Positions 8,371 through 17,178 of a stretch of 64,000 bases of DNA are shown in pieces. The notes under the pieces are model-generated. The model had not been told where the DNA came from, did not search any database, and saw only the letters and a list, made by a program, of their open reading frames with translations. Source of the stretch: UBA10649 sp965278945. GTDB lineage: Bacteria > Actinomycetota > Actinomycetes > S36-B12. The position numbers and the translations under genes were made by a program. The DNA lies in the NCBI GenBank assembly GCA_965278945.1, contig OZ257128.1, positions 1,364,001-1,428,000 of the forward strand. Reading direction: 5' to 3'. Every line of letters begins with the position of its first letter. Position 1 is the first letter of the stretch.

Positions 8371-9150
8371 ATGGCCGAGTACGGCGACCAGGATCACGTT
8401 CGGATCGAGCGCGACGACAACATTCTTCGCGTCACGCTCACCAATCCCGACGCCCGAAACGCGCAGACCCCCGCCACCTGGCGACGGCTCGCCTCGATTC
8501 CCGAGCTCCTCGATGACTCCGTACGCGCCGTCGTGCTGTCCGCCGAGGGCAAATCCTTCTCGGCCGGGCTGGATCGACGCATGCTCACCCCCGACGGGGT
8601 GCCCGGCGAGGAGTCTCTGCTGACCTTGTCGAGTCGGCCCACAGCAGAACTCGACGACTTCATCCGGCAGGCGCAGGCGGCGTTCGTCTGGTGGCGCACC
8701 GTCCCGCAGGTCACCGTGGCGCTTGTCCAGGGGCACGCGATCGGCGCCGGATTCCAACTCGCCCTGGCCTGCGACGTCATGATCGTCGGCGACGACGCGC
8801 AGCTGGCCATGCGCGAGACGTCTCTCGGACTCGTCCCGGACCTCGGCGGCACGCAGCCGTTGGCAGACCGTGTCGGATACTCGCGTGCCTTCGAGATCTG
8901 CGCGCGCGGCCGGATCGTCGGTGCAGAGGAAGCCGTGCGGCTCGGCATCGCGATCGACCAGGTACCGGTGGGCGAGTGGGATGCATACGTGGCCGACTTC
9001 CTCGCGCCGATCATCGCCGCCCTGCCCGGAGCGGTCAGCGGGCTCAAGTCATTGCTGAACGGCGCCGCGGCGGATCCCGACCAGCCCGCCCGCGAGCGCC
9101 GCGCCCAGATCGAGCGCCTCATCGAGTTGCGCGCACTGCTGGGCGGCTGA
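8371..9150 (+). CDS. Enoyl-CoA hydratase/isomerase family protein
   Basis: 259 residues from the ATG at 8371, chosen over an in-frame GTG at 8365 because AAGGGAG gives proper spacing only to the ATG. It has the crotonase oxyanion-hole region (SAGLDRR, then HAIGAGFQLALACDV) and SLGLVPDLGGTQPL, where Asp replaces the second catalytic Glu of classical hydratases. Activity as isomerase or other crotonase is therefore open. A TAGCGT box lies upstream at 8342. One nucleotide separates it from the exporter gene. Confidence 0.85.
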   Translation: MAEYGDQDHVRIERDDNILRVTLTNPDARNAQTPATWRRLASIPELLDDSVRAVVLSAEGKSFSAGLDRRMLTPDGVPGEESLLTLSSRPTAELDDFIRQAQAAFVWWRTVPQVTVALVQGHAIGAGFQLALACDVMIVGDDAQLAMRETSLGLVPDLGGTQPLADRVGYSRAFEICARGRIVGAEEAVRLGIAIDQVPVGEWDAYVADFLAPIIAALPGAVSGLKSLLNGAAADPDQPARERRAQIERLIELRALLGG

Positions 9151-9151
9151 C

Positions 9152-11035
9152 ATGTCCATGAACGGCTGGGAGATGTACCGCTCGCTCACACGCGACCGGT
9201 CCGTGACCGACAAGAAGGTCAACAGGGCACTGGTACGCCGAATTCTCGGGTACGCCCTGAACTACCGCTCGCTCATCATCGTCTTCCTCGTCCTCATGGT
9301 GCTTGCGTCGCTGCTGAGCGTCGCCCAGCCGCTGATGATCCCGCGGCTCGTCGACGACGGCATCAACGCGGGCAATCGGCAGGTCGTTACGGTCATGGCT
9401 CTGCTCATCGCACTTCTCGCGATTCTCGACGCCGGACTCGGGCTGATCGTCCGCTGGTACTCCTCGCGCATCGGCGAGGGCCTGATCTACGACCTGCGCA
9501 CCGAGGTTTACGACCATGTCCAGCGACAGTCCATCGCCTTCTTCACCCGCGCCCAGACGGGTGCCCTGATCTCGCGGCTGAACAGTGACGTCATCGGTGC
9601 GCAGCAGGCATTCACGTCGACCCTCGGCGGCGTGCTCGGAAACCTCATCTCCGTGGTCATCGTGCTCACCGCGATGTTCATCCTGTCGTGGCAGATCACC
9701 CTCGTGTCCTTGATTCTCGTCCCGCTCTTCCTGCTGCCGGCCCGATGGATGGGCCGCAAGCTGCAAGGCCTCACGCGCGAGCAGATGGGCATCAACGCGG
9801 ACATGAGCACGCAGATGACCGAGCGCTTCAATGTGGCTGGCGCGCTGCTGGTCAAGCTGTTCGGACGGCCTGACGACGAGGCCGCGTCGTTCTCCGCTCG
9901 CGCGGCACGAACGCGGGACATCGGCGTACGCCTCGCCATGGCCAACCGCTGGTTCTTCACCGGACTGGTGCTCGTCGCGTCGCTCGCCACGGCGATCGTC
10001 TACGGCCTCGGCGGCAACCTCGTCATCAGCGAGATCATCACGATCGGAACCCTTCTCGCGCTGGTCGGACTGCTGGCGCAGCTGTACGGCCCGCTCACGG
10101 CGCTGTCCAACGTTCGCGTCGACGTGATGACCGCCCTCGTCAGCTTCGAGCGGGTGTTCGAGGTGCTCGACCTGAAGCCGATGGTGACCGAGGCCGCGGA
10201 CGCACGCGTCCTGCCGTCCGGGCCGCTCTCGGTCGAGTTCACCGACGTCGTCTTCCACTACCCGACCCCGTCCGAGGTCTCTCTGGCTTCGCTCGAGTCG
10301 ATCGCCCGGGAGGAAACCAACGCGGTCGGCCAGGACGTCCTGCGCGGGATCAGCTTCAGCGCCGCCGCTGGATCCATGACCGCGCTCGTCGGTCCTTCGG
10401 GTGCCGGGAAGACGACCATCACGGCTCTTCTCACCAGGTTGTACGACGTCACGGGCGGGTCGATCCGGGTTGGCGGAGTCGACGTGCGCGAGTCGACCAT
10501 GGCATCGCTGCGCGAGGCGGTAGGTGTCGTAACCCAGGACTCGCACCTGTTCCACGACACCATCCGGGCCAACCTGGCCTACGCCAAGCCGGACGCCACC
10601 GAGGCCGAACTGCTCGCCGCGTGCGAATCCGCGCAGATCGGCGCCCTGATTGCAGCTCTGCCCGACGGGCTCGACACCGTGGTCGGTGATCGCGGCCATC
10701 GCCTGTCGGGAGGCGAGAAGCAGCGCATCGCGCTGGCCCGACTCCTGCTCAAGGGACCCCGGGTCGTCGTGCTCGACGAGGCCACCGCGCATCTGGACAG
10801 CGAGAGCGAGGCCGCCGTGTCGCGTGCTCTCGATCATGCGCTCGAGGGTCGCACGTCGGTGGTCATCGCCCACCGACTGAGCACCGTCCGTCGCGCCGAC
10901 CAAATACTCGTGATCGACGAGGGACGGGTGGTCGAGCGCGGCACGCACGAGGAGCTGCTGGCTCGCGGCGGTGCGTACTTCGACCTGTACAGCACTCAGT
11001 TCGCCGACGACGGACCGGTCACGGCTGACGCGTGA
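9152..11035 (+). CDS. ABC-type exporter, fused membrane and ATPase domains
   Basis: 627 residues in the half-transporter layout. A six-helix membrane domain spans about residues 35-330 and the nucleotide-binding domain about 350-605, with GPSGAGKTT, LSGGEKQRIALARLLL, VVVLDEATAHLD and the H-loop IAHRLSTVRRAD. It resembles MsbA/LmrA-type exporters acting as dimers in the cell membrane. The cargo is unknown. The 3' end overlaps the convergent SDR gene by 17 nt. Confidence 0.9.
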   Translation: MSMNGWEMYRSLTRDRSVTDKKVNRALVRRILGYALNYRSLIIVFLVLMVLASLLSVAQPLMIPRLVDDGINAGNRQVVTVMALLIALLAILDAGLGLIVRWYSSRIGEGLIYDLRTEVYDHVQRQSIAFFTRAQTGALISRLNSDVIGAQQAFTSTLGGVLGNLISVVIVLTAMFILSWQITLVSLILVPLFLLPARWMGRKLQGLTREQMGINADMSTQMTERFNVAGALLVKLFGRPDDEAASFSARAARTRDIGVRLAMANRWFFTGLVLVASLATAIVYGLGGNLVISEIITIGTLLALVGLLAQLYGPLTALSNVRVDVMTALVSFERVFEVLDLKPMVTEAADARVLPSGPLSVEFTDVVFHYPTPSEVSLASLESIAREETNAVGQDVLRGISFSAAAGSMTALVGPSGAGKTTITALLTRLYDVTGGSIRVGGVDVRESTMASLREAVGVVTQDSHLFHDTIRANLAYAKPDATEAELLAACESAQIGALIAALPDGLDTVVGDRGHRLSGGEKQRIALARLLLKGPRVVVLDEATAHLDSESEAAVSRALDHALEGRTSVVIAHRLSTVRRADQILVIDEGRVVERGTHEELLARGGAYFDLYSTQFADDGPVTADA

Positions 11036-11789
11036 TGCCTCCGTCGACGCGGACGAGCGTGCCAGTTACGTAGGACGCGGCCGGACTGAGCACGAAGGCT
11101 GCCGCCTGGCCGAACTCGGCGGGCTCGCCGTACCTTCGCAGCGGGATCGTCGCGCTAGCCGTCGCTCTCGCGGCATCCGCGTCTCCGGACGCCGCGTCGA
11201 GGGCGGCTACGCGGTCGGTGGCGATGCGGCCCGGCATGATCCCGTTGACCCGGATGCCCGAAGGACCGACCTCATCTGCGAGGTCCTTCACGAGCATCGC
11301 CAGCCCAGGGCGATAACCGTTGCTTGTCGACAGGCCGGGGAACACCTGGACCGCTGACGTGGACAGCACGAACGCCAGCGATCCCTCAGCAGCACGGTCG
11401 GTGGCGATGATGCCTGCGCAGACATCGCGTGCGGCCCTGATGCTTCCGAGAAACACCGACTCGAACGCTCCGCGCCACTGCTCGTCGGTCGTCGACAGGA
11501 CCGAGCCCGGGGGAGGGCCGCCCACACTGAGGAGTGCGCCGTCAACGCGGCCGAAACGCTGCGTAGCCAGTTCCACCGCCGCGGCCGTGACTCCCTCGTC
11601 AGCGATATCGCCCGCGTGCGCTATCGCAGACGATCCGAGCTCGTCCACTGCCGACTCGAGGGCGACCGACGCGCGTGCCACAACGACGACCCGGGCACCC
11701 TCGGCGACGAGGACTCGCGCGGTGGCGAGCCCGAGTCCCTTGCTCCCGCCCGTGATGACGTAGACGCGCTCGGTCAGGTCGAGGTCCAC
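11019..11789 (-). CDS. Short-chain dehydrogenase/reductase (SDR)
   Basis: 256 residues, starting GTG. The Rossmann motif TGGSKGLG is near residue 13. The catalytic Tyr-Lys pair appears as a variant, GYRPGLAMLVKDLADE: a Tyr precedes a Lys but the usual YxxxK spacing is altered, so activity may be modified. The C-terminal VTGTLVRVDGG is typical of FabG-like SDRs. It begins 3 nt after the SURF1 stop, suggesting coupling with that gene. Substrate unknown. Confidence 0.82.
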   Translation of the reverse strand: MDLDLTERVYVITGGSKGLGLATARVLVAEGARVVVVARASVALESAVDELGSSAIAHAGDIADEGVTAAAVELATQRFGRVDGALLSVGGPPPGSVLSTTDEQWRGAFESVFLGSIRAARDVCAGIIATDRAAEGSLAFVLSTSAVQVFPGLSTSNGYRPGLAMLVKDLADEVGPSGIRVNGIMPGRIATDRVAALDAASGDADAARATASATIPLRRYGEPAEFGQAAAFVLSPAASYVTGTLVRVDGGITRQP

Positions 11790-11792
11790 GCT

Positions 11793-12554
11793 TCAGGCCT
11801 CCGCCTTCTCTGGCTCTACTTCGGAGCGCTTCTTGTCCTCGATCGCCTCGCGACGCAGGAAGAAGAACCATCCGCCCACGGCGACGAACGCAAAGATGAG
11901 CCACTGCACCGCGTAGGAGATGTTCCGGCTCTCATCAACATCGGGAAGCGGAAGCGCGACGAGGTCGGACTCCTCCGGCTCGGACAGCTGCAACTGGATG
12001 TAGCCGGAGAACGGCTCCGAGATGGACGGGAGCAGCGCCGGGGCGACCGCCGCGATCTGCCCGGCGGGCAGACCTTCGTTCGCGCCGGGATCGGCCTCCT
12101 CGAACGGACGCAGGTACCCCGTGACGTCGACAATGCCACCTGGCGGCTCGCCGATCTCGGGCGTCGAGAGCGCATCGCCGGCAGTGGGCAGCCAGCCGCG
12201 ATTGACCCAGACAACAGTGCCGTCCGACTCACGAAGCGCGGTCATTGCCCAGAAGCCGTTGTGCGCATCGAGCGGCCGCTTGCGAACGAGCACCTGCGTG
12301 TCGGGAAGGTAGGTGCCGGTCACCGTCACATGGCGCCACTGGTCGAGGTCCTCGATGGCTCCGTCGGTGATCGCGACCTCGTCGAGGGGGAGCGGAGCAG
12401 CGGCGAGTGCGTTCTGCAGTTCAATACGCTGGTCGCGCTTGTCATTGGCGCGATGCCACTGCCACAGGCTGAGCAGCCCGAATGCGGCGATCGACACGAT
12501 GACGACGACCGTGAATCCGAGCCAGCGTCGCGTACGCAGGAGCGACAACATCAC
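11793..12554 (-). CDS. SURF1 family protein, cytochrome oxidase assembly
   Basis: 253 residues. One transmembrane helix lies near residues 15-35 and a second near 215-235, with an extracytoplasmic domain between them carrying the SURF1 signature (GTYLPDTQVLVRKRP, GFWAMTAL, VWVNRGWLP). SURF1 proteins help heme a insertion into aa3-type oxidases. The GTG start lies 6 nt after a TAGAGT box, so it may be read leaderless as well as from the upstream DUF3099 promoter. Confidence 0.9.
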   Translation of the reverse strand: MMLSLLRTRRWLGFTVVVIVSIAAFGLLSLWQWHRANDKRDQRIELQNALAAAPLPLDEVAITDGAIEDLDQWRHVTVTGTYLPDTQVLVRKRPLDAHNGFWAMTALRESDGTVVWVNRGWLPTAGDALSTPEIGEPPGGIVDVTGYLRPFEEADPGANEGLPAGQIAAVAPALLPSISEPFSGYIQLQLSEPEESDLVALPLPDVDESRNISYAVQWLIFAFVAVGGWFFFLRREAIEDKKRSEVEPEKAEA

Positions 12555-12563
12555 GACGCCACT

Positions 12564-12893
12564 CTACGGTGCGCTCGACGCCTCGGGCGGGGTGCTGATT
12601 GCGGCCCCGGACGGCGGGAGCGCCTGCTGATACGCGGGAGCGACGCCCATGTCGCCAGGATCGTCATTCTCGCGGCCGGCGTTCGCCATGACGACCGCGA
12701 CGTAGGGCAGCACGACAGCGCCGGCGAGGAGGATCCACCGCGGCCAGCCGGGGACGACGATCGCCGCGAGAACACAGGCCGTGCGGATACCCATGGACAC
12801 CAGGTAGCGCCGCGTTCGTCCCGTCTGCTCCTGGCTGAGGCCGCGCTGCGCCTCGGTGATCGTGAAGATCTCCGAGGGCTCTGCCTTTGCCAT
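12564..12893 (-). CDS. DUF3099 membrane protein
   Basis: 109 residues from the ATG at 12893 (MAKAEPSEIFTITEAQRG). Two adjacent hydrophobic helices (about residues 36-52 and 55-70) follow a short cytoplasmic head that is the conserved DUF3099 N-terminus. The function is unknown; the family is confined to Actinomycetota. A TACCGT box ends 6 nt before the ATG, supporting this start and a leaderless transcript that would run on into SURF1. Confidence 0.85.
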   Translation of the reverse strand: MAKAEPSEIFTITEAQRGLSQEQTGRTRRYLVSMGIRTACVLAAIVVPGWPRWILLAGAVVLPYVAVVMANAGRENDDPGDMGVAPAYQQALPPSGAAISTPPEASSAP

Positions 12894-12899
12894 GCTCAC

Positions 12900-12905
12900 A
12901 CGGTA
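12900..12905 (-). promoter_or_regulatory. -10 box (TACCGT) of the DUF3099-SURF1-SDR operon
   Basis: TACCGT on the minus strand, 6 nt before the ATG at 12893; no ribosome binding site intervenes. Confidence 0.45.
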
Positions 12906-12960
12906 GGCCAAGATGGGGCCTTGCGCCCGACCGGATCCGCCGGGGGCTGAAGGAGGACCC

Positions 12961-13173
12961 GTGGCCGACCGTACGTACGCCCTGAACGAGCTCGTGGGCA
13001 CGTCGAAAGTGGGCATCGACGAGGCGATTCGCAACGCGATCACCCGGGCGTCCAAGACGATCGACCACCTCGACTGGTTCGAGGTCACGCAGGTGCGCGG
13101 CTACATCCTCGACGGCGACGTGGAGCACTTCCAGGTGACACTCAAGGTCGGATCGCGACTCGAGGACGCCTGA
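12961..13173 (+). CDS. Dodecin family flavin-binding protein
   Basis: 70 residues from a GTG at 12961 with a strong AAGGAGGA ribosome site. The whole protein is the dodecin fold: VGTSKVGIDEAIRNAI, then the conserved aromatic flavin-stacking segment DHLDWFEV and a last strand HFQVTLKVG. Dodecins form dodecamers that store or buffer flavin (or CoA) in the cytoplasm. Confidence 0.92.
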   Translation: MADRTYALNELVGTSKVGIDEAIRNAITRASKTIDHLDWFEVTQVRGYILDGDVEHFQVTLKVGSRLEDA

Positions 13174-13175
13174 CT

Positions 13176-13856
13176 GTGCCCGAGTCCTCCCGTGAGTCTC
13201 GGACGCATATCGGCAGGTCGGTCGACCGGCTGATCAACTTCAGCGACGCTGTGGTCGCCGTGGCCGTAACACTGCTCGCGCTGCCGCTGGTCGACATCGC
13301 CGGGCCGTCGGCTGATCAGACGCTGCTGGATGTCTTCAGCTCTCACGCGGGCGAGATCGGCTCCTTCCTGTTCACGTTCTACGTCGTGACTCTGATGTGG
13401 CTGGTCCACAATCGAATTCTCAACTCGATAACCAACTATGACGGCGCGCTGTTCTGGATCAATGCGACGTGGCTGGTGATCATCGTCCTGCTGCCGTGGA
13501 TCAGCTCGATGTATGGAACGGGAGCGGGCGATTACCCGAGCGTCGGATTCGCATACTGGGTCGCGCTCGCGATCCTTAGCCTCCTGACCTCGTTGATGGC
13601 CTATCAGCTCAGGCGACATCCGGAACTGCTCGCCGACGACGCGCCTCGGTACACACCCGCTGAACGCAAGCGGCTGGCGTGGCGCGGCCCGGTTCTCGGC
13701 GGCTACTTCCTGTTGATCGCGTTCGTGTGGCTGATCTCTCCGAACATCGCCGCGTTCCTGCCGTTCGGCATCATCCCGCTGAGCATCTGGCTGAGGCCCG
13801 CACGCGTACCCATCTCGAAGGTAGCAACCGGAACAGAAACCTCGGAGTCCTCATGA
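13176..13856 (+). CDS. TMEM175/DUF1211 family potassium channel-like protein
   Basis: 226 residues, mostly membrane, with about six hydrophobic helices. The first helix carries the family signature DRLINFSDAVVAVAVTLLAL (the R-x3-FSD motif). Bacterial TMEM175 proteins are K+-permeable leak channels. It starts with GTG 2 nt after the dodecin stop, and its stop overlaps the fabG start (ATGA). Confidence 0.87.
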   Translation: MPESSRESRTHIGRSVDRLINFSDAVVAVAVTLLALPLVDIAGPSADQTLLDVFSSHAGEIGSFLFTFYVVTLMWLVHNRILNSITNYDGALFWINATWLVIIVLLPWISSMYGTGAGDYPSVGFAYWVALAILSLLTSLMAYQLRRHPELLADDAPRYTPAERKRLAWRGPVLGGYFLLIAFVWLISPNIAAFLPFGIIPLSIWLRPARVPISKVATGTETSESS

Positions 13857-14572
13857 CAGAAGCCAATGAAACGCTTCCGCGCATCGCTCTCGTCACGGGG
13901 GGCAATCGCGGAATCGGCCTCGCCACGTGCCTGAGGCTTCGCGAGTCGGGGATGACCGTCATCGCCGGAACCAGGTCGGGTGACGCCCCGGAGGGACTCG
14001 ACGCGGTGCAGATCGATGTCAGCGTGCCGGATTCAATCGAGAGGGCATTCTCTGATGTAGAAGACCGCTTCGGCCGGGTCGACGTGCTCGTCGCCAACGC
14101 CGGCATCACGCGCGACGGACTGCTCATGCGGATGAGCGACGAGGACATCGACATCGTCCTGCAGACCAACCTCGCCGGCAGCATCCGACTGGCCCGACGC
14201 GCGCTTCGCGGCATGATCAAGGCTCGCTCAGGACGCATCATCTTCGTCTCGTCGGTGGTCTGGGCGGCCGGCTCCGGGGGGCAGGTGAACTACGCCGCGT
14301 CGAAGGCCGGTCTTGTGGGAGCGGCTCGATCGCTGGCCCGAGAGGTCGGCTCGCGTGGCATCACAGTCAACGTCATCGCGCCTGGATTCGTCGAGACCGA
14401 CATGACCGCAGAGCTCGACGATGCCCGCAAATCCGAGATCCTCGGAGGCGTACCTCTCGGTCGCTATGCTCAACCCGTCGAGATCGCCGAGGCCGTGGAC
14501 TTCCTCACCGCAGCGTCATACATCACCGGAGCAGTGATCCCGGTCGACGGCGGACTGGGCATGGGGCACTAG
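13853..14572 (+). CDS. fabG: 3-oxoacyl-ACP reductase FabG
   Basis: 239 residues. SDR motifs: TGGNRGIG (NADP site), NAGITRD, the Ser in VSSVVW, the catalytic NYAASKAG (Tyr-x3-Lys), and GFVETDM. It lies directly upstream of an InhA-type enoyl-ACP reductase, the conserved actinobacterial fatty acid synthesis pair, which supports FabG rather than a generic SDR. ATG overlaps the TMEM175 stop. Confidence 0.9.
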   Translation: MTEANETLPRIALVTGGNRGIGLATCLRLRESGMTVIAGTRSGDAPEGLDAVQIDVSVPDSIERAFSDVEDRFGRVDVLVANAGITRDGLLMRMSDEDIDIVLQTNLAGSIRLARRALRGMIKARSGRIIFVSSVVWAAGSGGQVNYAASKAGLVGAARSLAREVGSRGITVNVIAPGFVETDMTAELDDARKSEILGGVPLGRYAQPVEIAEAVDFLTAASYITGAVIPVDGGLGMGH

Positions 14573-14600
14573 CCGACGCTCGACACGAAGGAACGTGAAG

Positions 14601-15368
14601 ATGGGTTTGCTCGACGGCAAGCGGATTCTCGTCACCGGTGTTCTCACCGATCAATCGATCGCGTTCGAGGTCGCGCGAATCGCGCAGCAGCAGGGCGCGA
14701 CGGTCATCCTCACCTCGTTCGGACGAACGATGGGGCTGACGAAGCGCTCCTCGGGGCGACTGCCCGAGCCTACGCAGATCGTCGAGCTCGACGTCACCAA
14801 CACCGATGACCTCGCGGCCCTGGCCGACCGGGTCCGCGAGCATGTCGATGGGCTCGACGGGGTGCTGCACTCGGTTGGCTTCGCCCCGGAGGCTGCCCTC
14901 GGCGGCAACTTCCTGCATACCGAGTGGGCCGATGTCGCGACCGCAATCCACGTATCGGCCTACTCGCTGAAGGCACTCGCGATGGCTGCGCGCCCGCTGA
15001 TGAGCTCGGGTGGCTCGATCGTCGGGCTCGATTTCGACGCCACTGTCGCGTGGCCCAAGTACGACTGGATGGGTGTCGCGAAGGCAGCCTTCGAGAGCAC
15101 CTCGCGCTATCTCGCCCGTGATCTCGGGCCTGACGGCATTCGCGTCAACCTGGTCGCGGCCGGGCCATTGCGGACGATGGCCGCGAAGAGCATTCCGGGC
15201 TTCGATGACTTCAAGGCCGTGTGGGACGAGCGGGCACCCCTGACATGGGATCTCGATGACCCGGTTCCGGCCGCGAAGGCATGCGTCGCATTGCTGTCGG
15301 ACTGGTTCCCCGCGACGACAGGAGAGATCGTGCACGTCGACGGCGGAGTCCATTCGCAGGGCGCATAG
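14601..15368 (+). CDS. fabI: Enoyl-ACP reductase, InhA/FabI type
   Basis: 255 residues from the ATG at 14601, 8 nt after GAAGGA; an in-frame GTG at 14595 is too close to that site. Distinctive features are GVLTDQSIAFEVARIAQQQG (the FabI-type nucleotide loop), SIVGLDFDATVAWPKYDWMGVAKAA in pieces with the catalytic Tyr-x6-Lys, and GPLRTMAAKSIPGF. It reduces trans-2-enoyl-ACP in the last step of each fatty acid elongation cycle. It resembles mycobacterial InhA closely in these blocks. Confidence 0.92.
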   Translation: MGLLDGKRILVTGVLTDQSIAFEVARIAQQQGATVILTSFGRTMGLTKRSSGRLPEPTQIVELDVTNTDDLAALADRVREHVDGLDGVLHSVGFAPEAALGGNFLHTEWADVATAIHVSAYSLKALAMAARPLMSSGGSIVGLDFDATVAWPKYDWMGVAKAAFESTSRYLARDLGPDGIRVNLVAAGPLRTMAAKSIPGFDDFKAVWDERAPLTWDLDDPVPAAKACVALLSDWFPATTGEIVHVDGGVHSQGA

Positions 15369-15370
15369 CC

Positions 15371-15910
15371 ATGACACGTCACCTCATCCTGGTTCGGCAC
15401 GCGAAGAGCGACTACCCGTTCGGCGTCCATGACCACGATCGACCGCTGAACGATCGAGGCCGCCGGGATGCGCCAGAGATCGGGCGCTGGCTGGACCGCA
15501 ACGTGACCTGGGCCGATGGTGAACCGCCGCTGGTGCTGGTGTCGTCAGCGAACCGCGCGCAGTCGACCTGGGACCTGGCATCGCGAGCGCTCTCTGCGCG
15601 ATGGGACACCCGAGGCGAGCGAGACGAGCCGCGAATCTACGAGGCTTCGACGACCGCGCTGATCAGCATCATCGACGAGTGCCCGGACTCGGTGACCACT
15701 CTTGTGATGGTTGGCCACAATCCCGGACTCGCATCGCTCATCGACCGCATGTGCGAGGAGGACACCCTGCGCCTCGCCGCAACCGAGAAGTTCCCGACCA
15801 GTGCCATCGCCGTGCTCGAGACATCAGATTCATGGAGCATGGCCACGGCACTGAGCGAGTCGTTCCGCGTGACAAGTTTCGCGGTGCCTCGCGGACGAGA
15901 GCCGGGCTGA
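15371..15910 (+). CDS. sixA: SixA-like histidine phosphatase
   Basis: 179 residues, histidine phosphatase superfamily. The phosphoacceptor motif RHAKSDYP is at residue 10 and the second catalytic His is in VGHNPGL (about 118). SixA proteins remove phosphate from phosphohistidines. It starts 2 nt after the inhA stop and ends 3 nt before the convergent serB stop. Confidence 0.87.
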   Translation: MTRHLILVRHAKSDYPFGVHDHDRPLNDRGRRDAPEIGRWLDRNVTWADGEPPLVLVSSANRAQSTWDLASRALSARWDTRGERDEPRIYEASTTALISIIDECPDSVTTLVMVGHNPGLASLIDRMCEEDTLRLAATEKFPTSAIAVLETSDSWSMATALSESFRVTSFAVPRGREPG

Positions 15911-15913
15911 CCC

Positions 15914-17125
15914 TCAGGACAGAGCTTCGAGTTCCTCGCGCGCGTCGGCCGACTCGATCTCCTCGCGGGTTATTCCCAGAAGGAACAAGACGGAGTCGAG
16001 GTACGGCACGTTGAGCGCGGTGTCCGCTGCGTCGCGGGCCGCAGCCTTGCCGTTGAACGCGATGCCGAGCCCCGATGCCTCGAGCATGTCGACGTCGTTG
16101 GCGCCATCGCCGATCGCGATCGTGCGTCGGGCGGGAATCTCGTACTGGAGCGCGAAGTCCTCCAGCGCAGTGCGCTTGCCGATGCGATCGACGACCGGTC
16201 CGATGACCTCGCCGGTAAGGAAGCCGTCGACGACCTCAAGGGTGTTCGCGCGCACGTCTGTAACGCCCAGTTCTGCCGCGATCGGAGCGATGACCGACGT
16301 GAAGCCACCGGACACGAGGGCCACGCGGTATCCGAGGCGGTTGAGCGTGCGACACAGCGTGCGTGCGCCCGGGGTCAGCGTGATCCGCTCCCTGACCCGA
16401 TCGACCGCCGACTCCTCGAGCCCGCGCAGCAGTGCGACACGCGCACGTAGCGCCTGCTCGAAGTCGAGCTCTCCGTGCATCGCAGCGTCGGTGATGGCGG
16501 CCACCTGCGTCAGCACCCCGGCCTCGTCCGCGAGAAGGTCGATGACCTCGTCCTGGATGAAGGTCGAGTCCACATCGAGCACCACGAGGTACTGGCCGCG
16601 GCGATCAAGTCCCGCCTCCTGGACCGCGAGGTCAACCCCCTGGTCGGCGGCGATTGCTGCCAGCGGACGACGCAGGTCCGCCACAGACACCCCCGAACCC
16701 TCGAGCACGATCGCGGTGACCGGGTAGGAAGCGATGCGTCGAATACGGTCGATGTTGCCGCCTCGATCGGCGATCTCCGCCGCGATGTGAGCGACCGCGC
16801 CAGGAGTGAGCGGCGCGCCCAGGACTGTGACGTGGATTCGGTTGCGCCGTCGCTCGTCGTCCTCGGCGGCACCGGGCACTGTCTCGATATCCATGTCCAG
16901 ATCGGCTGCCGCGCGCCGCATCTCCGTTCGCACTGCGGCCATCGCGGTGTCCGCGCCGGTCACCTCGAGGAGGACGGCGAGGATGAGCCGGCCACGCACG
17001 ACGAGCTGCTCGATATCGAGCACGTTGACGCCGAACGGTTCCAGGCTCGAGAACAGCCGCTTCGTCACGCCAGGCCGATCGTTGCCCGTGAGCGTGATCA
17101 GCAGCGTGCGGCGGTTGGCGTCCAT
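15914..17125 (-). CDS. serB: Phosphoserine phosphatase SerB with N-terminal ACT domains
   Basis: 403 residues from the ATG at 17125 (MDANRRTLLITLTGNDRPGV); a longer in-frame start would overlap the divergent ABC gene. The first ~170 residues form two ACT-like ligand-binding domains. The HAD phosphatase follows, with DVDSTFI (nucleophile Asp), SGGFTSV and GDGANDVDML. It makes L-serine from phosphoserine; the ACT domains probably sense serine. Confidence 0.92.
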   Translation of the reverse strand: MDANRRTLLITLTGNDRPGVTKRLFSSLEPFGVNVLDIEQLVVRGRLILAVLLEVTGADTAMAAVRTEMRRAAADLDMDIETVPGAAEDDERRRNRIHVTVLGAPLTPGAVAHIAAEIADRGGNIDRIRRIASYPVTAIVLEGSGVSVADLRRPLAAIAADQGVDLAVQEAGLDRRGQYLVVLDVDSTFIQDEVIDLLADEAGVLTQVAAITDAAMHGELDFEQALRARVALLRGLEESAVDRVRERITLTPGARTLCRTLNRLGYRVALVSGGFTSVIAPIAAELGVTDVRANTLEVVDGFLTGEVIGPVVDRIGKRTALEDFALQYEIPARRTIAIGDGANDVDMLEASGLGIAFNGKAAARDAADTALNVPYLDSVLFLLGITREEIESADAREELEALS

Positions 17126-17166
17126 GTCGAGCCAACGGTAGTGCGCGGCACGAAGAGTCACCCCCC

Positions 17167-17172
17167 TAGGGT
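17167..17172 (+). promoter_or_regulatory. -10 box (TAGGGT) for the ABC ATPase at 17179
   Basis: TAGGGT ends 6 nt before the GTG start; a leaderless arrangement. Confidence 0.4.
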
Positions 17173-17178
17173 TGAGGT

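Noticed and set aside
9119..10948. A 609-codon open frame on the minus strand opposite the ABC exporter gene
   Set aside because: Its sequence is low-complexity, rich in Arg, Asp and Gly as expected from high-GC antisense reading, while the plus strand shows complete ABC motifs. The same applies to long antisense frames at 11616-12950(+), 17523-18959(-), 36576-38168(+) and 47924-49222(+).
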